34,641 nt of DNA from Planctomycetaceae bacterium. Lineage in GTDB: Bacteria; Planctomycetota; Planctomycetia; Pirellulales; Pirellulaceae. The position numbers and the translations under genes were made by a program. Of the stretch, positions 1 to 9,800 are shown in pieces. The DNA lies in the NCBI GenBank assembly GCA_018658605.1, contig JABHUV010000292.1, positions 1 to 34,641 on the forward strand, given 5' to 3'. Each line of letters opens with the position of its first letter. Position 1 is the first letter of the stretch. Below the pieces are notes generated by a model. That model searched no databases and was not told where the DNA came from. It worked only from the letters and a program-made list of their open reading frames with translations.

Positions 1-1
1 G

Positions 2-562
2 TACAATAAACCAGGTAACGTCTATCTCGGAGTCGTCTCAAGGCTCGATAGACTGGTTACTGGCGCCATCGTCCTCGCCCGCACCTCCAAAGCAGCAGCT
101 CGGCTCAGTAACCAATTCCGCCTGAGGCAAATCCATAAAACTTACGAAGCACTTGTTGCAACACTTCCCAATGTCGAATTGCCCGAACAACTACAACTTA
201 TCGATTTTGTGCGAAAAAATGATAATCGCCATCGAATGGAAATTTGCTCGGAACACGACCTCCATGGAAAACAGGCAATCCTCTCGTTCACAGTGCTGCA
301 AGAAAGCGATAATTTGCTGCACCTCCAAGTGAAACTCGAAACTGGACGTAAACATCAAATCCGAGTGCAACTTGCAAATATCGATTACCCAGTTGCCGGC
401 GACCATAAATACGGCAGTCATCTTACTTTTTCAAGCGGTATAGCGTTACACAGTGCAACACTCGCGTTTGAACATCCCGTGCAACACGAATGGCTCGAAT
501 TCCACGCTCCTCACCCCCCTAGTTGGGAACCATGGCTAACTTCAAACAGAACAACACGCTAA
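2..562 (+). CDS. RluA-family RNA pseudouridine synthase, 5'-truncated
   Basis: C-terminal 186 residues of a pseudouridine synthase; the start lies before the window. Enzymes of this family isomerise specific uridines in rRNA or tRNA to pseudouridine in the cytoplasm. The frame is open from base 2. The motif SRLDRLVTG, with the catalytic Asp in RLD, lies at about residues 14-22, followed by the typical IVLARTSKAAARLSNQFR stretch. The later block with GRKHQIRVQLA and GDHKYG is the conserved RluA C-terminal signature. In the usual motif HRLD...SG, His is here Ser and SG is TG; the Asp and its flanking Arg and Leu are kept. The last 31 bases overlap the preferred start of the Maf gene, suggesting translational coupling. 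The target nucleotide cannot be told from the sequence. Confidence 0.9.
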   Translation, partial: YNKPGNVYLGVVSRLDRLVTGAIVLARTSKAAARLSNQFRLRQIHKTYEALVATLPNVELPEQLQLIDFVRKNDNRHRMEICSEHDLHGKQAILSFTVLQESDNLLHLQVKLETGRKHQIRVQLANIDYPVAGDHKYGSHLTFSSGIALHSATLAFEHPVQHEWLEFHAPHPPSWEPWLTSNRTTR

Positions 563-1122
563 TCCTAGCCAGCTCGTCTCCGCGCCGCCAAGCACTGCTG
601 CTTGAGGCTCACTACAGCGTGATCGTACATGAACCGAGGGATTCGGCTGAAGATCAACACCACAGGGGTGAATCGGCTACGGATTTCGTGCAGCGCCAGG
701 CGATTCAAAAAGCGAGGAATGTGGCACAACAACATTCCTCCGGCGTAATCCTTGCCTGTGACACGGTTGCCTGTTTTCAGAACGCTATCATTGGCAAACC
801 AAAGGATCGCGACCACGCACAGCAAATACTTGAGACACTCCGAGGGCACCAACACACTGTTCTCTCCGGGGTATGCCTGTGGCAGCGACCTTCCAATCGC
901 ACCATTGTCCGTTGCATCGAAACGACTCTGATTTTTGACAACATTTCTGATGACGCACTGCAACAGTACCTCGATACCAACAAGTGGCAAGGCAAAGCCG
1001 GAGCGTTTGGCTATCAAGACGGCTGGGATTGGTTACACATCATCCACGGCAGCTCATCAAACGTCGTCGGTCTACCGCTCGAGGCGCTAGCTGAAATGTT
1101 AGCCGACATCGAAAACACGTAA
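532..1122 (+). CDS. maf: Maf-like nucleoside triphosphate pyrophosphatase
   Basis: A 196-residue Maf/HAM1-like protein. Maf enzymes hydrolyse non-canonical or m5U/UTP-type nucleoside triphosphates to the monophosphate plus pyrophosphate, as cytoplasmic house-cleaning. The diagnostic N-terminal ASSSPRR is at about residues 13-19. The acidic core LACDTVA is followed by GKPKD, and the C-terminal GKAGAFGYQDG and SNVVGLPLEAL match the family. The length is normal. ATG at 532 is preferred; an in-frame TTG at 523 would add three residues. The start lies inside the upstream pseudouridine synthase gene (31-nt overlap). The gene ends 52 bases from the convergent kinase gene, with no clear hairpin in between. 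The Maf subfamily (dTTP/UTP or m7GTP type) is not assigned. Confidence 0.93.
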   Translation: MANFKQNNTLILASSSPRRQALLLEAHYSVIVHEPRDSAEDQHHRGESATDFVQRQAIQKARNVAQQHSSGVILACDTVACFQNAIIGKPKDRDHAQQILETLRGHQHTVLSGVCLWQRPSNRTIVRCIETTLIFDNISDDALQQYLDTNKWQGKAGAFGYQDGWDWLHIIHGSSSNVVGLPLEALAEMLADIENT

Positions 1123-1174
1123 GGTGTGCACTCCCCCCATCGAAGAAAAGCGTTGGCGGGTTGTATTTGGAGTA

Positions 1175-2530
1175 CTAAATCAACAACCCAATTACAATAC
1201 CGGCCACTACCGCCGCGGGAACTGCCAATGCCAACGCTTTAGCAATCGTCCACTGAAACTGTGTGTCGGCATAATCCTGCCACTCCAATGGTGGCGGCAA
1301 CATGTCTTGTGACTCACTACGCATTGTGTCCTGAGTGGCCGCTAACATCGCTAACGACGCTGATGTGAGATTCAAGTCCAACATGCCCTCGGAGGCCTCC
1401 TGAAGGTCATTTGGATGCGTTTCGTGCATTGTGGAATCCACAACCTGTCCGTTTAGCTGTGGGGGGACAGTCCAAGGCGATGGCGTCATGTTTGAAAAAT
1501 TCAAATGGGTCCTATCCACAGCCCACGGTTTCAACCGATTTACAACTTCATCAGCCTTTTTAATTCGTTTCGCCGGATCCTTCTCCATCATATCCGCAAT
1601 CAGCTCGACAAACTCCTCGCTGATCTCTTCGCAAAACTGACGTGGATGCAGCGGGGTCTCTTGTAAATGCCGCCGCACCTTGTCTTTGGCACTGCCACCA
1701 GGGAACGGTACTTTTCCAGTCACAGCATAATACAGCGTGCACCCGAGTGAATAGATGTCACTGACACAAGTTGTCTCACGAGGAACTTGAATAAGCTCTG
1801 GAGCCAAATAATCTGCCGTCCCGACGATTTTTCCGGCGCGGGGATCATCCATTTCTGGGTCGGCAAAACCGGACAACCCCAGATCCGACAACTTTGCCGT
1901 TCCATCTTCGGTCACCAATATATTCCCCGGCTTAATATCGCGGTGAATCAGTCCTTCGCAGTGCGCGTAGTGCAGGGCACTGGCCACTTGCATAATCACG
2001 CCTGCCGCGTCCGCTGTCACAAGTGCCCCTTGACTACGAATCAGTCGTCGCAGATCTCGACCGGGTACATATTCTGTCACCAAGAAATGCACCTTCCCAT
2101 CTTTACCAGCATCAAATGCCCGCACTAAATTCGGATGATCCATCTTCGCTTGCAATTTAATCTCGCGATGAAAATTAGAAATCGCATAGTCTGTCGTTTT
2201 ATCAAGCGGAAGTACCTTAATCGCAGATTCACGACCCAGCACTTCATGCACACATTTAAATACCTGTCCCATCCCTCCCTGACCAACCCAGTCCGAAATA
2301 ACATAGGGGCCCAAGTTAAACTTGGTACGCCCTGTTTTTAATTGCTCCGCCTGATACTCCGAAACAATCCCCGAGTACACGAGATGCTTTGCCAGTTCAT
2401 CATCTGAGATAACAACATCAACCGCAGCGGATTCTTTAGCTTGTAATAACTTCAGCGATTCATCGAGTTGCGATTGCGTAATCAGATTACTACGCAGGGC
2501 GGCATGTTGGAAAACAGACTTTTTGACCAT
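1175..2530 (-). CDS. Membrane-anchored serine/threonine protein kinase
   Basis: A 451-residue Hanks-type kinase. Residues 1-70 form a helical module with the pattern SGIVSEYQAEQL. The kinase domain spans about 74-336. Visible motifs are the glycine loop GQGGMGQV (83-90), AIK with Lys105, Glu123 in HREIK, HRDIKPGN (196-203, catalytic Asp198), DLG (216-218) in place of DFG, and the APE motif at 243-245. All key catalytic residues are present, so an active enzyme is expected. A 90-residue linker leads to a C-terminal transmembrane helix (about 428-450), which should keep the kinase domain cytoplasmic and leave almost nothing outside. It is the last gene of the nine-gene minus-strand run, 36 bases after the lipoprotein gene. 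No Shine-Dalgarno is evident before the ATG. Substrates are unknown; neighbours in the run are candidates by context only. Confidence 0.93.
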   Translation of the reverse strand: MVKKSVFQHAALRSNLITQSQLDESLKLLQAKESAAVDVVISDDELAKHLVYSGIVSEYQAEQLKTGRTKFNLGPYVISDWVGQGGMGQVFKCVHEVLGRESAIKVLPLDKTTDYAISNFHREIKLQAKMDHPNLVRAFDAGKDGKVHFLVTEYVPGRDLRRLIRSQGALVTADAAGVIMQVASALHYAHCEGLIHRDIKPGNILVTEDGTAKLSDLGLSGFADPEMDDPRAGKIVGTADYLAPELIQVPRETTCVSDIYSLGCTLYYAVTGKVPFPGGSAKDKVRRHLQETPLHPRQFCEEISEEFVELIADMMEKDPAKRIKKADEVVNRLKPWAVDRTHLNFSNMTPSPWTVPPQLNGQVVDSTMHETHPNDLQEASEGMLDLNLTSASLAMLAATQDTMRSESQDMLPPPLEWQDYADTQFQWTIAKALALAVPAAVVAGIVIGLLI

Positions 2531-2566
2531 CAGGGAATTCTATCAATTGATACTAGGAAAAGTTCC

Positions 2567-4417
2567 TCAAGGCGATGATACATTGAGATCCGGTTGACCA
2601 AACTTACCGTTCACCAATTTTGTCATCTCTAGTAATAGGTTACCCTGAAGGAACTCACCAATCAATTCTCTAGTTTGCAAGAACATACGATCAATTTGCG
2701 GACGAATCGTCGAATCAATCAAAGGGTTATCTTGTAATCCCGCTTCTTTAGCAGCGAGAATCTGGTCTAAATCCTCTAATCCTGGCACTTTCTTCAATTC
2801 CACAAGTAATTCCCGAGCGTCTTTTTCCTCGTTCTTCTCGACATGGTGTTTTATACGTATCTCATATACTTTTCGCTGAATCGTATAGTCAAGCACCGAA
2901 TTCTGCAGCCCTACAAAGAATGCTTCGAACTGTAGACGATAATCATCATTAGGCAGGGAAGCGGTTTCAACTGGTCGATATCCCGGCACAATCGGTAAAC
3001 GAGCCAGCACACGTTGGCCGTTTTTAACATAAATAACCACTAATTTAGTTTTGCCTTGACCTGCGAATATATCCTGATCAATTTCAATACCACCACGCCA
3101 GTCCGTTTGTCCAATACGAATCGTCGGTGTATCACTTGCGTCATCAAGATCAATCTTAGGAGATTTTGCAAACACGTTATAACCCTGCAACGAGTAATCG
3201 TCGCGGCCCATAGCCGTAATTTTCAGCAACGAGGAATTTGACGTTGGTCGAACTAGCAACCCATATTTTTGCTGTGCTGTATTGCGGCGAGCGGCCAGTG
3301 GGTTACGCAGCATCGTATAAGTCGAAATGACTTCACCACGCGCAGATCCATTGCTACGAATAGCTTTGAGGGATTCTTCTTCGTGGGTAATGACTTCATT
3401 GACGAACATATATGTCCAGATAACCTCTATCACACCTTCATATGCTGGAGTATCCGTATCGCGATTGTTTCTTCGCACAACTGGACGTAAAACATCACCT
3501 TTTTGCAATAGGATCGGAGAATCTTGGTTGACATCAGGTACCAGCCCCACAGATCGCATCTCAATACTAGCGGTCTTACCGTCAGTCATACCGTTGTATT
3601 GAATCCGTGATATTGGTGAAAATACTTCTTGCAGGCAACTAAAGATTTGGCTTGACAACATCGCTAGATTACGAAACTTACGACTTGCTGCTAGCACACG
3701 CACACGAGCATTCGTATCAAACTCTACCAACTGCAACTCAAAAACTCCGCCTCGGTCCTGCAACGAAACAGCGTATATCTTGTCCAACTCTGGTAACGGA
3801 TTTGGTGCAATCAATACCTGGTCTACCTCTTCACCACCGTCTTCTATGACACTACCGCTGGCCGTCTCGCCACTTTTCTCCTCACTTTCCTTAACCGCTG
3901 CCGCGATTGCCTTTTTCTTTTCTTCATCGTATTGTACGGCACGTAACTTAGCCTGTTTATCAACCGGACGTTTTTCATAGAGCGCGGCGATATCAAGCAT
4001 CGTAACATCTTCGAAATTATGTAATATATCAGAGTAGATGCCACTCGGCGGCGTTTCAAGTTCGACGTTTAACGTCGCGCCAGCCCAGTTTCTCACGTAC
4101 GAACGGACTTCCTGTTGCAATCTATCGTTTTGTATCGTTTGGAATCTGGGCGAGTTATCCGTCGCAATCCAAATACGCATCTTATAGGGGCTGAAAACCC
4201 AATTCCGCAAATCTGCCACTTTGCCTTTGGACGACTTCGGCTTACTATCGGTAGACACCGACGTGTCAACTTGTTCCGGCGTCGCTGCATCGTTGGGCAC
4301 GACAGTCGATGCTGCCGATACATCCGTATCGTCTGACCCACACCCCAGTGCCGACACCAGCAGCAACGTGCACAAAATCATGAACAGTGATTTATATTTC
4401 AAAAGGAACATATTCAT
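2567..4417 (-). CDS. Putative secreted lipoprotein of unknown function
   Basis: A 616-residue protein I cannot assign to a family. The N-terminus has a hydrophobic stretch (about residues 11-24) ending in SALGC, which resembles a lipobox with the lipidated cysteine at 26. Residues 27-65 are a Ser/Thr/Asp-rich linker, as often seen after lipid anchors. A charged Lys/Glu-rich segment lies at about 165-190. The rest looks globular with no recognisable catalytic motif. The start (residue 1 or the Met at 3 or 13) is not certain. The gene begins 9 bases after the solute-binding protein gene and precedes the kinase gene by 36 bases, so co-transcription is very likely. A GAGG sequence overlaps the stop region of the upstream gene but sits far from this ATG. 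An accessory role with the solute-binding protein is inference from position. Confidence 0.72.
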   Translation of the reverse strand: MNMFLLKYKSLFMILCTLLLVSALGCGSDDTDVSAASTVVPNDAATPEQVDTSVSTDSKPKSSKGKVADLRNWVFSPYKMRIWIATDNSPRFQTIQNDRLQQEVRSYVRNWAGATLNVELETPPSGIYSDILHNFEDVTMLDIAALYEKRPVDKQAKLRAVQYDEEKKKAIAAAVKESEEKSGETASGSVIEDGGEEVDQVLIAPNPLPELDKIYAVSLQDRGGVFELQLVEFDTNARVRVLAASRKFRNLAMLSSQIFSCLQEVFSPISRIQYNGMTDGKTASIEMRSVGLVPDVNQDSPILLQKGDVLRPVVRRNNRDTDTPAYEGVIEVIWTYMFVNEVITHEEESLKAIRSNGSARGEVISTYTMLRNPLAARRNTAQQKYGLLVRPTSNSSLLKITAMGRDDYSLQGYNVFAKSPKIDLDDASDTPTIRIGQTDWRGGIEIDQDIFAGQGKTKLVVIYVKNGQRVLARLPIVPGYRPVETASLPNDDYRLQFEAFFVGLQNSVLDYTIQRKVYEIRIKHHVEKNEEKDARELLVELKKVPGLEDLDQILAAKEAGLQDNPLIDSTIRPQIDRMFLQTRELIGEFLQGNLLLEMTKLVNGKFGQPDLNVSSP

Positions 4418-4426
4418 TAGTTTGCT

Positions 4427-6853
4427 CTATTGTTCCTCGCCAAAATCGGGAACCAACTGCCAGCGTTGGATACCATGGTATAGTGCCACTGGAGCATCCG
4501 ACCCAAGAGTGATGCCTTCACGGTGGACGAAATATTCCCGTAGTTGCCACAACGGTATGATGGCAACTTTTTCATGTGCAATTCGATGTACTTGTCGTAC
4601 TCGCTCGCGAACTTCCTGCCAGCGAATAGATCGCTCTAACCACTGAACAGAGCGATTGATATGGTCGTCTTGAATATGAACCAATCCGTTAGGAGACAAT
4701 AACCGAGTCGTATCCACGAGCGGCTCCCACATTGCCAATTTGGTGTATACCAAATGGCACTCGCCTGTTTCATCTACCGATTTTCCAACATCAAATTCAA
4801 TTAATTTGACTTGAAATATCTCTAACTGCTCTAGCTGAAATTCGATCGCCATACAGGCTTGACGCGCGTCATCTTCTGCCGGATGCCCAATCACTAATTC
4901 AGGAATCGGCTCAGGTTCTTCATCTTTTTGCTGTGCTAATTCTTTAAATCGCTGCTCGGCCAACTTCGCCAATACGACCGCGAGTCGAGGGGAGTAAGGA
5001 CGCGGTACAACACTACGATTATACGCATAGGACAACGGATCATTTAAACTGACCCCCGGTGAGAAAGGGCCACTAACAACTTCACACCCGGCAACATAGT
5101 GATTCTTAAGAATTAGTTCATCGAGAGTTTTCTGCCTCATAATTCCATAAAGGATGGCTCGCCGAAATAATTCGTTCTGCATGTAGGGTTTGTCGTAATT
5201 TGGCAGTAGCATGTGTAAAGTGGGCAGGGCATAAGGCACGACCTTGATCGTTCCACCAATTTCATTCTGCAATCGCAATGCTTGTACCGGTGAGACACGA
5301 TCGATCACGTCAACATCTCCCCGTTTGAGCGCTTTGACTGCGTCGCCGGATGATTCAAATGTTATTTCGAGGATTTCCGAAGGCGGAATAAAATTTGGAT
5401 CGACGATTGTTGAAGCAAAGGGACTGTTGGCGTTCAGGGTATAACGCATAGTATTCGCATCGTTATTGGATGGATTGTCGAGCACAAAGGGTCCATCTTT
5501 AGCCATCGGATCAGCAGCAGCAAGCGAGGGATCCAGAAACACTTGCAGTAATGCTTCGGGCAAAACGTGAGGTCGTTGAAAATGAACAATCACATCGTAC
5601 ACGTCTCGTACTTCCACTCGCAAAAAGAGTGCTGCCCATTGGGAATTGTACATCGGGTGATCTGGGTCTGCCAAATTCAATAATCGCTGGGCCAAATGAT
5701 AGCCGTTGATCTGCTGTCCGGCGACTAGTTTTTTTGGCGAAATTCGAATTCGCAATGTTCGTCGATCACTACCTTGCCGAACTTCTCCATAGGGTGTTTG
5801 ATATTCTCCACGCTCTGGTCCAGGACCTTCATACTCCATGAACATGCGACGCGTTAAAAAGCCTGTGCGCCGCGCCGCCCAGTTGTCCATACGACTCCGA
5901 TCATCACCTATGGAAGGGTATACTGTGCCGACCGTTACTAAGGGGTAACGTCTGATTGCTTCCACTGCAATCTCCCGCCCGCCAGTTACCTGAGGATAAA
6001 TGTCAATCATTTCTCGGACGGCTTTCTGGGCTTCTCGTAACTGCCCTGCATCCAATAATTTTCTCGCTTCGTCACGCTTTACGATCGCCAAACTGTTAAG
6101 CTCTTTCAGCACTTCCAAAGCTCGACCAACCGCCGAAGCTCCATGGGTCCGAATTAATCGCTGAGCAATTTTTCGTGCTAAAATTATCTTGCCCTCACGC
6201 ATATATTTGTCCAACACTAACCCAGAGGCTTCATTGAGTTTTGTTTTTGCCGTTTCCGGTCCATTGTCATGAACGTATTGCTCGTTGGCAGTATGCACTT
6301 TTTCAAATAGCGACAACGCCTCCAAATGCCGCCCGTCACTCAACCACTGAGAGCCTTGGACAAACTGGAAACGATTTAGAACTGTTTCTACTCCTGGCAA
6401 GCCACGATATCGCTGATCCAAAAACAAAAAATAATCAAAGGCGTCGTCAAAACTCTGCGCCGTAATCAGGTCATTTAACTCGTCGAGCAGAATATCTTCA
6501 TACAATCGAATTTTGACGATATCCAACCAAAACACTTCGTAGATATCATCAGGCGCTCCCAAAAGACGAATCTCCATCTTGCCCGTCTTCTGCAGTGCTG
6601 GCGTCACGCGACCGGGAATATCGAGCAGTTCCAACAGCAGCGCCTCGACATTGTCATCCTTATCTTTAACCGTTATTTCGTCGAAGGGTTCCCGCGCCAG
6701 TAGATCTACGAGTAACTCTTGCGCCGAGGCGGTTGCAGCGCAACAAAACCACAACAGCGCAGTGATCAACACTCGCAATCGGACAGCGACTTTGCGTCTC
6801 GTTTTTCGTTTTCTACAATAACTCAATTCATAATTCTTTCTGCGCCAAATCAC
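4427..6853 (-). CDS. Family 5 extracellular solute-binding protein with long N-terminal extension
   Basis: An 808-residue exported protein. A very basic n-region (residues 1-28) precedes a hydrophobic core and a signal-peptidase site near ATASA/QE (about 44). Residues 50-320 are mostly helical and TPR-like (for example the LDAGQLREAQKAVREM stretch). From about 330 onward the protein resembles family-5 peptide/nickel-type periplasmic binding proteins. Evidence includes a segment with GDVDVIDRVSP, then ELFRRAILYGIMR, which matches the SBP_bac_5 core helix. ABC binding proteins of this type are usually 500-600 residues; the extra 280 residues are unusual. No permease or ATPase gene lies nearby, so a classical ABC importer role is not supported by context. 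Its neighbours are the propeller protein (30-base gap) and the lipoprotein (9-base gap). The ligand is unknown. Confidence 0.82.
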   Translation of the reverse strand: MIWRRKNYELSYCRKRKTRRKVAVRLRVLITALLWFCCAATASAQELLVDLLAREPFDEITVKDKDDNVEALLLELLDIPGRVTPALQKTGKMEIRLLGAPDDIYEVFWLDIVKIRLYEDILLDELNDLITAQSFDDAFDYFLFLDQRYRGLPGVETVLNRFQFVQGSQWLSDGRHLEALSLFEKVHTANEQYVHDNGPETAKTKLNEASGLVLDKYMREGKIILARKIAQRLIRTHGASAVGRALEVLKELNSLAIVKRDEARKLLDAGQLREAQKAVREMIDIYPQVTGGREIAVEAIRRYPLVTVGTVYPSIGDDRSRMDNWAARRTGFLTRRMFMEYEGPGPERGEYQTPYGEVRQGSDRRTLRIRISPKKLVAGQQINGYHLAQRLLNLADPDHPMYNSQWAALFLRVEVRDVYDVIVHFQRPHVLPEALLQVFLDPSLAAADPMAKDGPFVLDNPSNNDANTMRYTLNANSPFASTIVDPNFIPPSEILEITFESSGDAVKALKRGDVDVIDRVSPVQALRLQNEIGGTIKVVPYALPTLHMLLPNYDKPYMQNELFRRAILYGIMRQKTLDELILKNHYVAGCEVVSGPFSPGVSLNDPLSYAYNRSVVPRPYSPRLAVVLAKLAEQRFKELAQQKDEEPEPIPELVIGHPAEDDARQACMAIEFQLEQLEIFQVKLIEFDVGKSVDETGECHLVYTKLAMWEPLVDTTRLLSPNGLVHIQDDHINRSVQWLERSIRWQEVRERVRQVHRIAHEKVAIIPLWQLREYFVHREGITLGSDAPVALYHGIQRWQLVPDFGEEQ

Positions 6854-6883
6854 TCACTATTTGTCTTGGACTAGTCACTCGTC

Positions 6884-9800
6884 TCAGCCAAGTGGAATTA
6901 CTCGTATTTCACCGTTATCAAGTGGCACCCACAATTGCCTTTCATGCAAGATCGGAATACGAGTTATTCTGTGTTCTAAATCTGTGATGTTAATCGTCAT
7001 GCCATCGACGGATTGAATACGCCAAATCTGACCATCTCCTCCCGTTAATATCAATTCATCACCACTAACAAACCCTGCTGGTAATAGCTTGATACTGTGC
7101 TCCTCGGTCGTCCAACGACATCGTTGATTTTGATCAAAACAATAGAGTCGATTCGACGAAGTATACAGCAAAACCTGTGAGCCAATTCGATAAGGTCCCC
7201 AAACAACGCGGCCTTGTACATTGTAACTCGTCAACTCTTCCAGCGACTGATACGCCAACCCAACAACCTGATCATTGTTTTTAGCGCGCCGCACAACAAA
7301 TACTGTACGATTCAGCGCTGCGATTGTTTCATAGACAGGTTCGGCAAATACCGTACTAGCACGTTTGGAAAGATGAACCACTGGATCTTGCCGTAAAGCA
7401 ATGCGCATCAAGTTTTTGCGGTCTCGTAAAACCACAAATGAATCACTATCGTCACTCGGTAATGCCGGACTAGACCACGCCACTTGCTGTCCAGCTGACA
7501 ACGAGGGTTGAAAAGCTACCACATTCTGGGTTCCCTCTGGCAATTGAAACATTGCCAACTTACCATCCTGCAAAGGCATTAGAACTTGACCACTAAATGC
7601 CGTTGCGGCGCCGCTCGGCGCGGATGTTAGTCCCTGCAATTTCACAGCCGTAGCTTGACTGCCAATTGCCAACCCTTGAAACACTAGCAATTCGTCGCTA
7701 CCTATTAAACTCTGTAAAACGACCTGATCTTGCACTTGGATTGCATGGGAATATCCAACTTTGCCATCAACAACATCGCCTTCACGATAAGTTTCCTGTG
7801 GGACGTCATCAGCACTGACGGCAAATACGCCGGCTTGTGAAGTCACCGCGGCTAAACCCTGTTCGCTCGGAAACAACATCACACTTCCGCCTGAACCAAT
7901 ATCCGTTTCCCAAGAGGGGCGGCGGGAGTTGACCAATTGACCAGCAACCGTGATAGCATTGGTTCCTTGTCGCTGTCGAACATGAATTACAATGGCGCCA
8001 AATCGTTGAATTGGACCAACATAGACATCGCCGTTTTCATCGATCCATTCTTCTCGCAATTGTCCGAGTGCAACTTGCACCTCGTACTTAACCAAACGGC
8101 GCCCTGCCATGAACAAAACGCCCTCGCCAGCCAAACTATATTCGCGGATAGGATCCGAGTATGACCCCGGAACAGATGCCTCGAGAATCAGCGGACCTTG
8201 GGGATTGGGAACATTCGGATCCACCTCATAGACGTGTATCTCACCCATATTGGTCGCAATCAAAAATCGGCGGCCAAATACTTGAGGTGCCATGGTTACT
8301 AACCCTGAGAGCGTTTTACTTTCTTGACCCTGAATAAAAGCACCTTCACCATTATGTTTAAGGATTGCCACCGTCGATCGTGATTTTCCGTTTTCCACCA
8401 AAACCACGTAACCGACAGCGTAAATCGCTGGAACAACAATCGAATCTAGCTTGTGCCCTTGAAAGTAAACTCCAATACATTCGCCACTTGTTGCGGAGAT
8501 GGCGTACAGGTTAGAGTGATCACCGATTTGATAAATGATTCCATTTTCATCATCGAAACCTGGACCTACATGAGTTTGCATTGGATACACAGTTCGCCGT
8601 TGAACATTGCCAGTTTCCATGTCCACAACCAACAAAGCACCTACAAGTCTACTGTCCGCATCAATTACTGCGGTATCGACTTTGATATGGATATTACAAT
8701 ACAGCATACCGTTATAAACTTCAGGTTGCGTCATCGGACCGCCCACAGGCAATCTCCATTTCTGTTCACCCGTCAAAGTATCCACGCGAACTAACTCATA
8801 ACGCCCTTCATCAATAATTATCGTATCAGCGTTGCCAGCCTCGCTGACGCGAACAGGATGCAACGACGTCTGCAGCCCAACGTGTCGACGCCATTGTACA
8901 CGGCCAGTTCCCAACTCAACTCCATACACGCTGCCACCAGCGAGAATTGCCACTCCGTAACCCTGCACGCCGCTGATATTACGACCATTACGAGTCGCCA
9001 CAATAACTTTGTGTTCAGCCGGTACTGCAATCGGATCGTTATTAGAATTCAACACACCGGGTTGCACTTCTACCAAATCCTGTTCAGCTCGTGAAATCGC
9101 CAATACCGACTCCCGCATCCGTTGATCCAGTTCTAATTCTGGATACGTTTGCAAGAGCGTATCGCGTTCCACGAAAGCGTCGCGGGTTTTCCCCAATTTC
9201 ACATGCTTGGCGATAGCAGCCAAGGCCACCTCGAGCGTTTCATTACGGTTAATGTAACGCTGCACCGTAGACATCCGCTCCTTAATGCCAGTTAACCGTA
9301 TTTTGAATGCTGGTTTATTGCGCTCAGTACCGAGGGCACCTGGCATGTCGATAATCTCTAGGGCTCGCTTGGTAAGCTCATATTGTTTTCGTTTATCATC
9401 CACTCTAGGCAAAGCTATAGCGTTATTAATGTAGAATTCAGCAAGATTCGGCAACAACGTTTTCAATTCTTCTCTGGCAATTGCTGAAAACCCAGGCACT
9501 TCCTTGCCACTAAGGATGGCTTCATAAATTTTCTCGGCCGAACTATCACCCTTCTTTATCATTTGCACGTGAATTTTACACATTGCGGCATAAGACAATG
9601 CATCATCCGCTTTATCATCGGTTGGAAAGGTCTCTGCAAAAGATTCCATGGCGCTTAGAGCTTGTTGATAAGAACCCCCTTGATATTGATCAAGGGCATT
9701 TTCCCATTGTTTCAAGGCTGATTTATTTGCCAAGACAATATAGAGTACCACTGCCGCGATCGACAAAAACGAAAAAACTAAAGCGCTGCCTATCACAAGA

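Noticed and set aside
565..1017. 150-residue open frame antisense to maf
   Set aside because: It lies wholly inside the well-supported maf gene and has no family motif or start signal; a shadow frame.
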